Positions 1-8,740 of a DNA stretch of 64,000 bases are shown here, one piece after another; within the stretch, counting starts at the first letter, position 1, and every line of letters begins with the position of its first letter. The stretch comes from Bacillota bacterium (GTDB taxonomy: Bacteria; Bacillota; Clostridia; Saccharofermentanales; Fastidiosipilaceae). Made by a program: the position numbers and the translations under genes. The DNA lies in contig JAEZWR010000042.1 of assembly GCA_023420115.1 (NCBI GenBank), forward strand, positions 1 to 64,000, given 5' to 3'. The notes beneath the pieces are model-generated. The model worked only from the letters and a program-made list of their open reading frames with translations. It was not told the DNA's origin and did no database searches.

Positions 1-491
1 TACGATATTTCTGAATTAGGCTTGTCCGAGGGAGCCGTGAGGGGGCTCGTGACGGGTGCTGTTGATGTGCAAATCCTCAACCGCCTGTTGGAACACAGGA
101 ATTTTCCCAAGCTGATAGATTTGATACGGATTTATTTTCAGGACACGGCGGCAAAGGGGATAACAGCAAGAAACCAGCTTATCGAGATGGCAACGGCTTC
201 CCTGTCCGACCTGATGAAAGAACACCCGGAACACCGGGCGAAAGCAAAGCAGGATTTACAGCTTTTGAAGCCCAAAAGATGGGGGAACATGAAGCTGAGA
301 TTGAAAAAATCAAAAATGTATTCCTTGCAAGCCTGTGGGACATTAAGAAAGACATTGACAACGGGGAACAACCGTGAGAAACTGTGACCGCCGCTATGTT
401 CCAAGCCATGCGGGACGCATTGGCAGAACAGAAGCAAAACCCGCTTTCCATTGACGATATAACGGCGATGATAGCCGGACAGATCGGATAG
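1..491 (+). pseudogene. Frameshifted remnant of an unrecognised mobile-element protein
   Basis: The frame is open from the first base and reads as a plausible helical protein until about position 245 (…SLSDLMKEHPEHR). From about 252 the natural-looking sequence continues in another frame (AFEAQKMGEHEAEIEKIKN) up to a TGA at 375-377. The same frame then resumes as TAAMFQAMRDALAEQKQ and ends at the TAG at 489-491. This pattern suggests one gene damaged by a frameshift near 245 and a CGA-to-TGA nonsense change. An alternative is two or three overlapping small genes. I do not recognise the family. The GC-rich codon use points to foreign origin and the 5' end lies outside the window. Confidence 0.4.
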
Positions 492-500
492 CTTGCACCG

Positions 501-569
501 ATGGATGAAGAAACTGCCAACCTGTTCCAAAAGTTGTTAAAGAAAGTGATTAACCAAAAAAATGACTGA
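501..569 (+). CDS. Possible 22-residue ORF of the element
   Basis: An ATG ten bases after the preceding stop opens a short frame that reads MDEETANLFQKLLKKVINQ and ends in a TGA at 567-569. It has a sensible amphipathic helical look but no recognisable domain and only a weak ribosome binding site. It could be a genuine small gene, or the surviving first codons of a gene interrupted where the AT-rich Nudix/HAD cassette begins. Confidence 0.2.
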   Translation: MDEETANLFQKLLKKVINQKND

Positions 570-610
570 TATTTTATCAGAGAAAATTACAGTAGCAAGG
601 GAGGATAACC

Positions 611-1225
611 ATGAAAGAACAATGGCTGGAATGGGCAATAGAATTACAGAGTCTTGCACAAGCAGGATTGACCTATGGAAAAGATATTTTTGATAGAGAA
701 CGCTATGAAAGGATACGGGAAATTTCTGCTGAGATAATGGCATATAAGACAGATATACCCGTTCAAAAAGTGAAAGACCTTTTCTGTAATGAAACAGGAT
801 ACCAGACACCAAAACTTGATACCAGAGCCGCTATTTTTCAAAATGGAAAAATTCTTCTTGTTAAAGAGAATAGCGGAAAATGGTCACTTCCCGGAGGTTG
901 GGTTGATGTAAATGTGTCTGTCAAAGAAAATACTATTAAGGAGGTCAAAGAAGAAGCGGGCTTAGATGTAACTGCTGATAAAGTGATTGCAATTCAAGAC
1001 CGCTCTAAACATAACTTGCCAGTATATGCTTATGGAGTATGTAAAATATTTGTACTTTGCACCATTATCGGAGGTGCCTTCAAAGAAAATATAGAAACTA
1101 CGGGCTTTGCATATTTTTCAGAAAATGAACTGCCGGAACTGGCCACGGAAAAGAATAATGAAGAGCAAGTAAAAATGTGTTTTGAAGCATATCGAACCAA
1201 AAACTGGTCAACTCTTTTTGATTAG
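611..1225 (+). CDS. NUDIX hydrolase with N-terminal helical domain
   Basis: This 204-residue protein matches the Nudix group that carries an extra N-terminal domain of about 65 residues (EQWLEWAIELQSLAQAGLTY) before the hydrolase fold, often annotated as YjhB-like or ADP-ribose pyrophosphatase-like. The Nudix box lies at about residues 96-118, after WSLPGG. It departs from GX5EX7REUXEEXGU at two places: the first Glu is Val (VDVNVSVKEN) and the Arg is Lys (KEVKEEAGL), while the metal-binding KEVKEE acids are kept. A good GGGAGGATAACC ribosome binding site precedes the ATG. The HAD gene starts 26 bases downstream, so the two are probably cotranscribed. Both are AT-rich inside a GC-rich element and look like cargo. 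The substrate cannot be told. Confidence 0.85.
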   Translation: MKEQWLEWAIELQSLAQAGLTYGKDIFDRERYERIREISAEIMAYKTDIPVQKVKDLFCNETGYQTPKLDTRAAIFQNGKILLVKENSGKWSLPGGWVDVNVSVKENTIKEVKEEAGLDVTADKVIAIQDRSKHNLPVYAYGVCKIFVLCTIIGGAFKENIETTGFAYFSENELPELATEKNNEEQVKMCFEAYRTKNWSTLFD

Positions 1226-1251
1226 ACCGAGGGAAAAGGAGGAACAGTTTT

Positions 1252-1881
1252 ATGGGTTATAAGCAGATAGTTTTTGATGTAGACGGAACTCTGATTGATA
1301 CAGAATATGCCGTAATTCATTCTTTGCAAGATACTATAAGCGCAATAAACGGAAAGATAATCTCCGATAAAGAATTAACATTTGCTTTAGGGATTACTGG
1401 CGAAAATGCTTTGCAGCGTTTAGGAGTGAGCGACATAGCGTCAGCACTATCCATGTGGGACAAGAACATGGAAAAATACAGGGACACGATTACTGTATTT
1501 CACGGGATAAAAGAATTGCTTGAGACTATTTCGGAATTAAAATTAGGCATAGGCATTGTTACCTCTAAAACCCATGAAGAATTTAGAAGCGATTTTCAGA
1601 AATTTGATATATCATCTTACTTTGAAACCGTAGTCTGTGCTGATGATACGCTACAACACAAACCAGAACCAGACCCGCTTTTGAAATATATGGAATGGAC
1701 AAAATGTCAAGCAAATGAGTTACTGTACATTGGCGATAGTATCTACGACATGCAGTGCGCTAAACATGCAAATGTAAACTTTGGATTAGCAAAGTGGGGT
1801 GCTGGAAATAGAGTGAATGCTCAAAAAGCATTCTGTACTCCTTTTGATTTAGCCAAAAGTCTTGCTTTAACAAAAAGCTAA
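1252..1881 (+). CDS. HAD-superfamily phosphatase (phosphoglycolate-phosphatase-like)
   Basis: This 209-residue protein shows all four HAD motifs in order. Motif I is FDVDGTLIDTE near residue 8, with both catalytic Asp residues. Motif II is the Thr/Ser of IVTSKTHEEF near residue 105. The motif III Lys is in HKPEPDPLLKY near residue 140. Motif IV is IGDSIYDMQCAKHA near residue 165. The helical cap inserted after motif I is typical of the PGP/beta-phosphoglucomutase-like subgroup, so a small phosphorylated metabolite is the likely substrate. AAAGGAGG lies just upstream of the ATG. The gene follows the Nudix gene closely in the same cassette. The pairing suggests housecleaning of a nucleotide or sugar phosphate, but this is inference. 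Confidence 0.85.
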   Translation: MGYKQIVFDVDGTLIDTEYAVIHSLQDTISAINGKIISDKELTFALGITGENALQRLGVSDIASALSMWDKNMEKYRDTITVFHGIKELLETISELKLGIGIVTSKTHEEFRSDFQKFDISSYFETVVCADDTLQHKPEPDPLLKYMEWTKCQANELLYIGDSIYDMQCAKHANVNFGLAKWGAGNRVNAQKAFCTPFDLAKSLALTKS

Positions 1882-2130
1882 TACTTGATACAAGCAAGTA
1901 GCAAAGCCCTAAAATGGCTTCCCGCCCATTTCAATTTTTAGAAAAGGAACGCTCCAAAATCAGAAAGAGAGCGGTCAAGACCGGGTGCAAACCCGTTCAT
2001 TTCAGTCTTGACGGTTGCCCGCTGTCCTGCTATTTTTCCGGGAGTGCGGCCACTACTTCGGGACACTTTGTCCACAAGTCGGAGCGTAGGACGAGGGATG
2101 GGGGCGTTCATATACCTGCCGCCGGTCTCT
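1882..2130. other. GC-rich non-coding tail of the mobile element
   Basis: After the HAD stop codon the composition jumps to GC-rich, with stretches such as GGGAGTGCGGCCAC. Short frames exist on the plus strand (1914-2132 and 2008-2253) but have no credible ribosome binding site, overlap each other and read as low-complexity non-protein-like sequence. I treat the stretch as non-coding element DNA adjoining the insertion boundary. Confidence 0.4.
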
Positions 2131-2159
2131 GAAAACAGCCCGTTTCACGGTCTGTTTTC
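2131..2159. terminator. Strong hairpin at the element boundary
   Basis: GAAAACAG at 2131 pairs with CTGTTTTC at 2152, and the inner CCGT pairs with ACGG across a three-base loop with one mismatch. There is no long T-run, so it may be a terminator for the cassette or a structured element end. It lies within about 40 bases of where homology of the neighbouring pseudogene stops. Confidence 0.5.
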
Positions 2160-2489
2160 GCCCTTTGTAAAGTTTGGCGTAGCTATCTTCTTTAGAGGAA
2201 TAATCGTTCTAAATATATCTCTCTCCTCAAACAATGGATTTTCCCCTGAATAAAGCTGTGTGTATTTATAGGTATTTCGCATTCCTGAGCCAAGTTCATC
2301 TGCAAGTCCTATTTCTCTGAAAACTTTAGATATAGCAGGATTTTTAGGAAAAGGCTCAAACTTTTGCAAATCCAAAGCTCCTAGTCCATGAGCCAAATTA
2401 CTGTTTTCAATCGTAATCTTCTCGTCATCAATAATCATTTTCGCAGGGAAGCCACTTGAATAATCTCTGTGGGCTAATGTTTGCACATT
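2145..2489 (-). pseudogene. Truncated AlbA_2/AAA-4-type ATP-binding transcriptional regulator
   Basis: The minus strand encodes a fragment resembling the C-terminal GHKL-ATPase-like region of the AlbA_2 (divergent AAA-4) regulator family: LAHRDYSSGFPAKMIIDD, then KNPAISKVFREIGLADELGSG, then IFRTIIPL. In intact proteins this is preceded by an N-terminal AlbA_2 domain of more than 200 residues and followed by a winged helix. Both are missing here. Upstream the fragment runs into AT-rich DNA and the BI-1 gene, and there is no ATG start. Downstream, homology ends near 2193 and the frame closes in the mobile-element hairpin. The element insertion probably removed the C-terminal part. It is almost certainly non-functional. 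Confidence 0.7.
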
Positions 2490-2589
2490 AAAATAAATAT
2501 AAATCTTAAATAACGATCGAATCATTAGCCGATAAATTATTGCCACAAAAGATATGAAGATTAAGTAAAAATTCTCTTGTATCAAACTT

Positions 2590-3324
2590 CTAGTCACGCC
2601 TACGTCCAAACAAACGCAACAAATACAAAAACAGATAAATAAAATCTAAGTAGAGCATAAATGCACCGTAAACTGCGATAACATTCAACTGTTCCTCTTC
2701 GATATTCTGTCTATAAAGCGCACGCAGGCGGAATATATCATAGGCTGTATAAGCGCTAAACACCACCACACCAAGAATACTCAACATTATATCCATACCT
2801 GTGCTATTCAAGATTAGAATATTAATGAACGTCATTATGGTAATAGCAATCAGACCACAAAACAAAATTCTACTCATCTTACTCAAATCTCTTTTTGTCA
2901 CAATTCCATAAACACTCATCGTAGCGAATAAAACAGCAGCTGACAAAAAAGCCATCCAAATGGTATGCATGGAGAACGCAATAGCAATAAATGAAAATTG
3001 AAAACCATTCACTACGGAATATAAAGTAAATAGCAAAAGCGCCATCGGCGTATTCGCACGGTCTATCATCACATCAAAGGCAAGCACCAAAGCGAGATAT
3101 ACGAACAAAGGAATAAGGAAATTCCAACCTCTCGACATATTAATTGAAAAGGCTAGCATTTTAGGACTATGAGAAACTAAGAAAGCAACCAATGCTGTGA
3201 TAGCTAGTCCTGAAAACATGTATAGAAATACACGCGATAAATATCTCTGAAAATCCGCCATATATACTGGTTTGGTTGAGAATTGGGAACGGTCATAGCG
3301 ATTCTTAGGTTCTATATACTGCAT
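2590..3324 (-). CDS. BI-1/YccA family (Bax inhibitor-1) membrane protein
   Basis: This 244-residue, very hydrophobic protein has about seven membrane segments and the typical UPF0005/BI-1 layout: a short cytoplasmic N-terminus (RYLSRVFLYMFSGLAITA), the central FQFSFIAIAFSMHTIWMAF region, and the C-terminal YTAYDIFRLRALYR segment followed by a last helix and a basic tail (LFGRRRD). Bacterial members are proposed pH-sensitive calcium-leak channels or regulators of membrane proteolysis; the role in this organism is unknown. It stands alone, with the adhesin terminator upstream and a pseudogene downstream. No clear Shine-Dalgarno is visible before the ATG at 3324. Confidence 0.85.
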   Translation of the reverse strand: MQYIEPKNRYDRSQFSTKPVYMADFQRYLSRVFLYMFSGLAITALVAFLVSHSPKMLAFSINMSRGWNFLIPLFVYLALVLAFDVMIDRANTPMALLLFTLYSVVNGFQFSFIAIAFSMHTIWMAFLSAAVLFATMSVYGIVTKRDLSKMSRILFCGLIAITIMTFINILILNSTGMDIMLSILGVVVFSAYTAYDIFRLRALYRQNIEEEQLNVIAVYGAFMLYLDFIYLFLYLLRLFGRRRD

Positions 3325-3625
3325 ACAATATCCTATCTATTATCATTACATGACGTAAGTTAATTCATCTAAAATTGAATATAAGTTCTATTTACTAAAG
3401 TATATAATGTAGTAACTATAAATTCTCGTTTGAATAGACATTTTTAATTTATTTAACTTTATTTTTTATGAATTCACTCTTTTTATAATAAAAAATTTTA
3501 ATATTAAATATTTATAGTCGAAAGAAATTTTCTTGATTTGATCTCATTATTTCAAGATTTATAATTTAACTCAAAGCCTTAAATGAATATTAATTTGCCA
3601 TTTTATTTATGTACCTCTAGTCACA
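3325..3625. other. AT-rich intergenic region
   Basis: This is about 300 bases of very AT-rich DNA between the BI-1 start and the adhesin terminator. It should contain the BI-1 promoter on the minus strand. I see no ORF, repeat or structured RNA in it. Confidence 0.5.
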
Positions 3626-3664
3626 CAAAAAAGGGAGCTGACCTAATAGGTCAACTCCCTTTTT
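3626..3664 (-). terminator. Rho-independent terminator of the adhesin gene
   Basis: AAGGGAGCTGACCT pairs with AGGTCAACTCCCTT around a short AAT loop, with one C-A mismatch. On the minus strand it is followed by six T residues, and it lies 24 bases past the adhesin stop codon. Confidence 0.9.
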
Positions 3665-3687
3665 CATTTTGACATTTTAATATCTTT

Positions 3688-6600
3688 TTATTTGCTTAAC
3701 TTTTTTCTGCGTACAACTAGTATTGAAGCTGCTGCGAGTAATATTAGTCCATATGCTAGGTTTGCACTCTCACCTGTCTTGGCTACATTTCCTGCTCCCT
3801 TTCCAGGCTTGCCTGCTCCACCTTTGCCATTGCTGGGTTTGGCTACTACCTTGCTTGTTGCATCTGTTTCTTTACTCTCAAGTGTTGCACTCTCTGTTGT
3901 TGTCGTGCCTTCTGTTGTTGTAGTTACTTCCTCTTTTGTTGTTGTCGTTGTTGGCTCTGTTGGTGGGTTTACTACAACTGCATCTCTTGCTAGTAGAAGT
4001 ACTGGTACATTTATGCTACGTGTAAATTCTTTTGTAGCTACTCCTTCCACTTCTACTGTATATTTGGCTGGTACTACAGGGCAACCCTCTTCTGCTTCTG
4101 CTTCAGCTTCGGCAACTGCCACTCTCTCTCCGTTGACTGCAGCTGGTGTTTCCTCGAGTTCTGGAACTTCTGCTTCTTCTCCGTCTACTACCTCTGGAAC
4201 TTCAGCTTCGTTCACTACTTCTGGTACTTCTGCTGGTGCTGGCTCTGCTGCTACTTTCTCTGTCTTTGGTGAAACAATATTTACCACTGAACCATCTTCT
4301 AGTTCATACTTGGCTACTACCTTGTCTGTAAACTCAACTGACACTAGCTTTGCTTCTGCCAATTCTGGGAAGATTGCTTTTATCTTTGCATCTACTTCTT
4401 CATTTGTTGTTTCACATAGACCTGTATCTTCTTTTCCTTCTGGATACTTAGCCTTTAGTTCTGATGCCTTTGTATTTGTTTCGAATCTTACATCTACTTT
4501 TACAAACATTGATTCTGACTCTAAGCTGCTTCCATTCTTGGCTGCTTCGTTCATCTCATTTTTCTTCTTGTTCAAGTTTGTTAGCATTTCTTCATTAACA
4601 AGAATTGAATGTTTGTATCCTTTGTTATTTTCGATTCTTACTGCTCCAGCTACTTGTTCTTTTGTAAAGTCTGGGCAATTTACTGAGCCGTAGAGACCTG
4701 CTGTTTTGAGCGTTACATCTTTATCTCCGTCATATACCACTGGTACTTTGACTGTCCATGTATGCTCTTTTCCATCTATCTCTACTTTGACTTTGACATA
4801 AGCTGTACCATCTTCTACTTTCTCAAAGGTCTTACTTATAACTTTTACCTTATCTCCATTAGGTACTACTGCTCCTACAGCTTCTTCTGCTGTTACTGTC
4901 TCGCCTGTGGCTTTGTGTATCTCTGTTATTACTAGGGCATCGTCTTCCGATACTACTGGCTTACCATCTTCTTCTGCCTTTTTATTTAGAGCATCTTCTA
5001 ACTGCTTGACTGCATTGTCTATTTGCTCTTGTGTGGCTGTAGGATCTTTTAGTACTTTCTCTAGAATTTCTTTTGCATCGATTGCTGCCTTGTCTGCTGG
5101 CTTATTTGGATCTAAGTCTGCTGGCACTTTTGCTAAGACTTCTTCTGCCTTGCTTCTGTCTGGAGTAACCTTTGCTGTTGTTGGGTCTGAGTCTTCTTTT
5201 CCGTCCTGACTTACTGTTACTGTTACTTCTGTTCCACCTGGGATATTTCCTCCTAGGTCGATTGTCACTGTTCCGTCTGGATTTAAGCTGACTCCCTCTC
5301 CTACTATGTACTCTGTTTTCTTATCTCCTACTGTAACAGTTATCTTATCTCCATTTTTCAATGGGCTATCTTCTGAACCTGGTTTTACTGTTACTACTGT
5401 TGAACCACCCTTATTTCCGTCGCCTGCTGTTGTTGTTATATCTACTACTGGCTTCGTTGTCTTATTGTCTACTGGTGGTACTTCCTTGTCGGCTTCTTCT
5501 TTTGCCTTAAGAGCGTCCTCTAAGGTCTTAGTGGCTTCGTCGATGTCTTTCTGAGTTTTGTTATCCTTTTCTAAGACCTTCTCGAGTGCTTTCTTGGCAT
5601 CGTCGACAGCCTTATCTGTTTCCTTATTAGGATCGAGATTTTCAGGAACTTTATTAATAGCTTCATCTGCCTTTGTCTTATCTACAACTGTTGTTGTAGT
5701 GACTTCGTCTGATGGGTCTTTGTCACCCTGTTTGGCTGTGACTTTGACTGTTGTTCCCTCAGGTACTTCGTTACCTAGGTTAATTGTTACACTACCGTCA
5801 TCATTTAAGGTAGCACCGTCTGTTGTACCAACTGTGTACTCTTTTGGCTGACCATCTCCAACTGTAACTGTAATTACATCACCAACCTTGAACTTATCAT
5901 CACCTGGAGTTACCTTGACTGTGGTCTTACCTGCTTCTTTATCTGTTGCAGGGGTACTCTCTGCTATGAGTGTTGGGTTCTTGGTCTTGTTGTCTACTGG
6001 TGGTATCACTGTTGTGCGATCTTCGATAGCCTTTTTCAATTTATCGGTAGCATCATCAACTTGCTTCTGTGTACGTTTGTCATTTTTCAGAACTTTATCT
6101 AGTTCAGTTTTTGCTTTTTCTATAGTAGCGTCTGAAGGATTTCCAGCAGTATCTAAATCTGTTGGAACCTTTGTGAGCTGATCTTTCGCCTTGCTATCAT
6201 CTACTGTCACAGTAGCCTGAGTTGCATCTGAAAATTCTTTTTCACCAGACTTATGTTTGACTTCTACAACTGTACCATTTGGTAATTCGTCACCAAGGTC
6301 AATTACGAATGTTCCGTCTTTTTCCTTTGGTATTCCATCGCCACCAACAGTATATGTTTCTTTCTTTTCTGGCTCGGTCTTGATTGTGACTTCAATTTTA
6401 TCGCCATCCTCAATACTTGGATTACCTGTAACCTTGAGTACCGAACTTGCTTCAGTCTCACCGTCTTTGGCGGTATTTGTTATAGTGGCTGTTGGTTTTT
6501 CTGTCTTGTCAGCTGGTTTAGCAGGTCCGACATTCTTTTCCGCCTTGCCAACAGTCTTATTTGGCTCACGGAACTTGACTACAACTTTCTTACCCTCTAC

Positions 6601-8619
6601 GAGTGGCTTATCTAAGTTTACACTGTATGTACCATCACCATTGTCTGTGATTTTTTCAGCTGGGACTTTTTTACCGTCTACTGTTACTTCGACTGTTCCT
6701 GTAGGTTTATCTTCGCCATTCTTAGGAATTGTTACCTTAAAGCTTGATTCACCTGCATTTAAATCACCAATTTCTGGAGTTGCACTGGCACCAGCGTTTG
6801 GATCTGCTGGCTTGACGACGTTCTCAACAGGGATCTCGACAGGATAACCATCCTTGTCTTCGTACTTGAGCTTGCCATCTTCGATGGTGGGGTTCTTAAT
6901 CTCACCTTGATCGACAGCATTGCCAAAGTTAGGATCATTCTCCTTCAGCTTATCGATTAGAGAATCTTTTTCTTCTTTGGATAAATCATTAGGATCGTTA
7001 ACTTCTACCTTATTGGCAGGTTCATAATCCTCGTTGTATTTATCGCGAACTTTATCGACCTTTTTAGGTTGGGCGATTTCAGGTTTGTTATAGAGACGAC
7101 CGCCGTCAAAACCGTCTGACCAGAGGGTAACTTTAACGGTGTCTACTCCAGGCAGGATATCGTTACGTTCTTTGTTAACATTTGGAGCTTCGGCCATGAC
7201 TCCCTTAAAGGGGGCATCTTCGCTCACTAATTTAATGTTATTACCGTATTTGTTGGGTTGTTCTGTGCGTTCGAAGATCTTACCTACGATTAATTCGTAG
7301 TTACCATTTTCATCGGAGATGGTTTCAGCGATTGAATATTGTGCGGCGTCGCCGTTATACACCCATAAGGCAACTGTTCTGTTCGGTAGAGTTTTACCAG
7401 TTACACGCTCGCCGTAAATACCAGTGAATTTTTCGTTGGCTTCTTCGGGATAACCGACCACTGGGTCTGTACCACTGAGCTTCATAACACCGTTGCCGGC
7501 ATCAAATTCTTGAATTTTATTACCGCCTACGCCCTCTAGCTCGTCACCGTCTTTTTTGCCGTCACCGTCTGTATCATCATTACAGGGGTCACTGCCAATG
7601 TAGAATTCTTCTCTATCCTTGAGACCGTCGTTATCGGAGTCTTTGTCCAATTCATCAGCTAGAATATGAGCACGGACGTCAGTAGTACTACTGTCGTAGC
7701 TATTATAGACAGCTCCAACCAAAGTCTTAGGTGAAGTATTGCCATTTTGTGTGCGTTCAGCAATCTTATTTAAATCACGAACTGTGTTAAATGTTATTTC
7801 AATGATAGCATCTTTACCTAAATTACTACCACTTGATTGTGCACCATTGGTAGCATATCTAAATGCATAATAATGACCACCATCGGGAATAAAATAGTTA
7901 TAACGTTCATGCCTACCATTATATTCTGCTGGTACACCAAAACCCTGGTTCAACCAGTCATATCTGAACACTGTATTTTTGAGTGCTTCAGGCATTTTTG
8001 CCTTTTCTTCTGGGGTTAGGGCATCGTAACCCTTAAACATATCTAAAGCCTCTGAATTACCAAAATCGACTCTAGACATATCATTGTTAAACAATCCACT
8101 TAAAGGAACATCCTGATCATACAAGGTAGTCATATTGCTATCACTTGCAGATTCTTCAAAATTATCTGGTCTACGTGTGACCTTTACATGAATTGAATCA
8201 CCATCTAGTGTAAGGTCATCAGATAAGAACCATGAAAAATATGGATTAGCTTTATAGAAACCTTGTCCTAAAATCTTACCATTTAAACCACGTGTGTTGA
8301 AAATTACACGCCATGTCTGCGTATTCTCTGCTGGATTTTGATTGACAAGCTCAACCATAGCTGAATGCATAACTGTAGCATTGGTTTTATTGGGATCGTT
8401 ATAAGTCATAAACTTATTCTGAGCATCAATCTTCTGAATCCCAGTATTTGGATCACATTGATCAGCCGCAGCTGCTTCGTCAGCCAAAATCAACCTTGAT
8501 GGAACAGCCGTCATCAAACCACATAACATAGTGGTAGCGACAGCAAACGACATCAAGCGTTTACTTAGCCCACGTTTCATCATGCCAGACTTAAACTCTT
8601 TACGAAGTTTTCCTAACAT
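3688..8619 (-). CDS. Large cell-wall-anchored repeat adhesin
   Basis: This 1643-residue secreted surface protein has the following layout. Residues 1-46 form a long basic signal peptide (KRGLSKRLMSFAVATTML) with cleavage near ADEAAAA. Residues about 50-320 form an adhesin-like N-terminal domain. Residues 325-363 hold calcium-binding thrombospondin-type-3-like motifs (DSDNDGLKDREE, DDTDGDGKKDGDE). A Cna/Ig-like region follows. Residues about 703-1220 contain three tandem units of about 170 residues, each an Ig-like beta domain plus a FIVAR-like helical segment. Acidic and Thr-rich linkers (TTTTEGTTTTES) come next, then a sorting signal at about 1610 (VAKTGE, hydrophobic helix, RRKK). The signal differs from canonical LPXTG. 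Only two Cys-poor segments are seen, as is usual for such proteins. The start has AGGAGG eight bases upstream. The ligand is unknown. Confidence 0.9.
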   Translation of the reverse strand: MLGKLRKEFKSGMMKRGLSKRLMSFAVATTMLCGLMTAVPSRLILADEAAAADQCDPNTGIQKIDAQNKFMTYNDPNKTNATVMHSAMVELVNQNPAENTQTWRVIFNTRGLNGKILGQGFYKANPYFSWFLSDDLTLDGDSIHVKVTRRPDNFEESASDSNMTTLYDQDVPLSGLFNNDMSRVDFGNSEALDMFKGYDALTPEEKAKMPEALKNTVFRYDWLNQGFGVPAEYNGRHERYNYFIPDGGHYYAFRYATNGAQSSGSNLGKDAIIEITFNTVRDLNKIAERTQNGNTSPKTLVGAVYNSYDSSTTDVRAHILADELDKDSDNDGLKDREEFYIGSDPCNDDTDGDGKKDGDELEGVGGNKIQEFDAGNGVMKLSGTDPVVGYPEEANEKFTGIYGERVTGKTLPNRTVALWVYNGDAAQYSIAETISDENGNYELIVGKIFERTEQPNKYGNNIKLVSEDAPFKGVMAEAPNVNKERNDILPGVDTVKVTLWSDGFDGGRLYNKPEIAQPKKVDKVRDKYNEDYEPANKVEVNDPNDLSKEEKDSLIDKLKENDPNFGNAVDQGEIKNPTIEDGKLKYEDKDGYPVEIPVENVVKPADPNAGASATPEIGDLNAGESSFKVTIPKNGEDKPTGTVEVTVDGKKVPAEKITDNGDGTYSVNLDKPLVEGKKVVVKFREPNKTVGKAEKNVGPAKPADKTEKPTATITNTAKDGETEASSVLKVTGNPSIEDGDKIEVTIKTEPEKKETYTVGGDGIPKEKDGTFVIDLGDELPNGTVVEVKHKSGEKEFSDATQATVTVDDSKAKDQLTKVPTDLDTAGNPSDATIEKAKTELDKVLKNDKRTQKQVDDATDKLKKAIEDRTTVIPPVDNKTKNPTLIAESTPATDKEAGKTTVKVTPGDDKFKVGDVITVTVGDGQPKEYTVGTTDGATLNDDGSVTINLGNEVPEGTTVKVTAKQGDKDPSDEVTTTTVVDKTKADEAINKVPENLDPNKETDKAVDDAKKALEKVLEKDNKTQKDIDEATKTLEDALKAKEEADKEVPPVDNKTTKPVVDITTTAGDGNKGGSTVVTVKPGSEDSPLKNGDKITVTVGDKKTEYIVGEGVSLNPDGTVTIDLGGNIPGGTEVTVTVSQDGKEDSDPTTAKVTPDRSKAEEVLAKVPADLDPNKPADKAAIDAKEILEKVLKDPTATQEQIDNAVKQLEDALNKKAEEDGKPVVSEDDALVITEIHKATGETVTAEEAVGAVVPNGDKVKVISKTFEKVEDGTAYVKVKVEIDGKEHTWTVKVPVVYDGDKDVTLKTAGLYGSVNCPDFTKEQVAGAVRIENNKGYKHSILVNEEMLTNLNKKKNEMNEAAKNGSSLESESMFVKVDVRFETNTKASELKAKYPEGKEDTGLCETTNEEVDAKIKAIFPELAEAKLVSVEFTDKVVAKYELEDGSVVNIVSPKTEKVAAEPAPAEVPEVVNEAEVPEVVDGEEAEVPELEETPAAVNGERVAVAEAEAEAEEGCPVVPAKYTVEVEGVATKEFTRSINVPVLLLARDAVVVNPPTEPTTTTTKEEVTTTTEGTTTTESATLESKETDATSKVVAKPSNGKGGAGKPGKGAGNVAKTGESANLAYGLILLAAASILVVRRKKLSK
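4960..6510 (-). repeat. Three tandem ~520-bp coding repeats in the adhesin
   Basis: Units of roughly 520 bases lie at about 6510-5980, 5980-5457 and 5457-4960. Each encodes an Ig-like domain containing a VTVGD…YTVG…DGTVTIDLG core, then a helical FIVAR-like segment (KAVDDAKKALEKVL, KAAIDAKEILEKVL) and a junction PPVDNKT. Units two and three are closest to each other. Recombination between units could change protein length. Confidence 0.85.
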
Positions 8620-8712
8620 TTTTTCCTCCTAAACTTATCATTCTTTCTGTGCTAAAAGCTTAGTAGCATAAAAAATATATTACATATAAAGTTTAAAGTA
8701 CTACTTACTGCA

Positions 8713-8740
8713 ATTATACGTAGCACTTTCAAAATGTAAA
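8713..8740 (-). promoter_or_regulatory. Predicted sigma-70-type promoter of the adhesin gene
   Basis: On the minus strand TTTACA (8740-8735) and TATAAT (8718-8713) are separated by 16 bases, close to the vegetative consensus. The predicted start of transcription near 8706 gives a 5' leader of about 87 bases before the adhesin ATG. Confidence 0.65.

Larger units (their letters stand above)
1..2160. mobile_element. Decayed right end of an integrated mobile element with Nudix/HAD cargo
   Basis: The first 500 bases and the stretch from about 1880 to 2160 are visibly richer in G and C than the rest of the window and use codons such as CGG, GGC and CCG that are rare in the neighbouring genes. Between them sits an AT-rich two-gene cassette, a Nudix hydrolase and a HAD phosphatase. 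The right side ends at a hairpin (2131-2159) beside the broken end of an ATPase-like pseudogene, which fits insertion into that gene. The left end is outside the window. No integrase, transposase or clear terminal repeat is visible here, so the element type (conjugative, mobilisable or other) is inferred only from composition and gene decay. Confidence 0.5.

Noticed and set aside
138..530. Minus-strand ORFs of 113-130 codons in the mobile element
   Set aside because: They are shadows of the plus-strand coding remnant and read as Cys/Ser-rich non-protein-like sequence.
1914..2253. Two overlapping plus-strand ORFs at the element end
   Set aside because: No ribosome binding site, no family resemblance, and they run across the element boundary and hairpin.
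3692..4693. 333-residue plus-strand ORF opposite the adhesin
   Set aside because: It is antisense to the clearly coding adhesin, reads as Ser/Thr/Val-rich low complexity with no ribosome binding site, and arises from the adhesin's codon bias. The same holds for the other plus-strand frames between 4900 and 6850.
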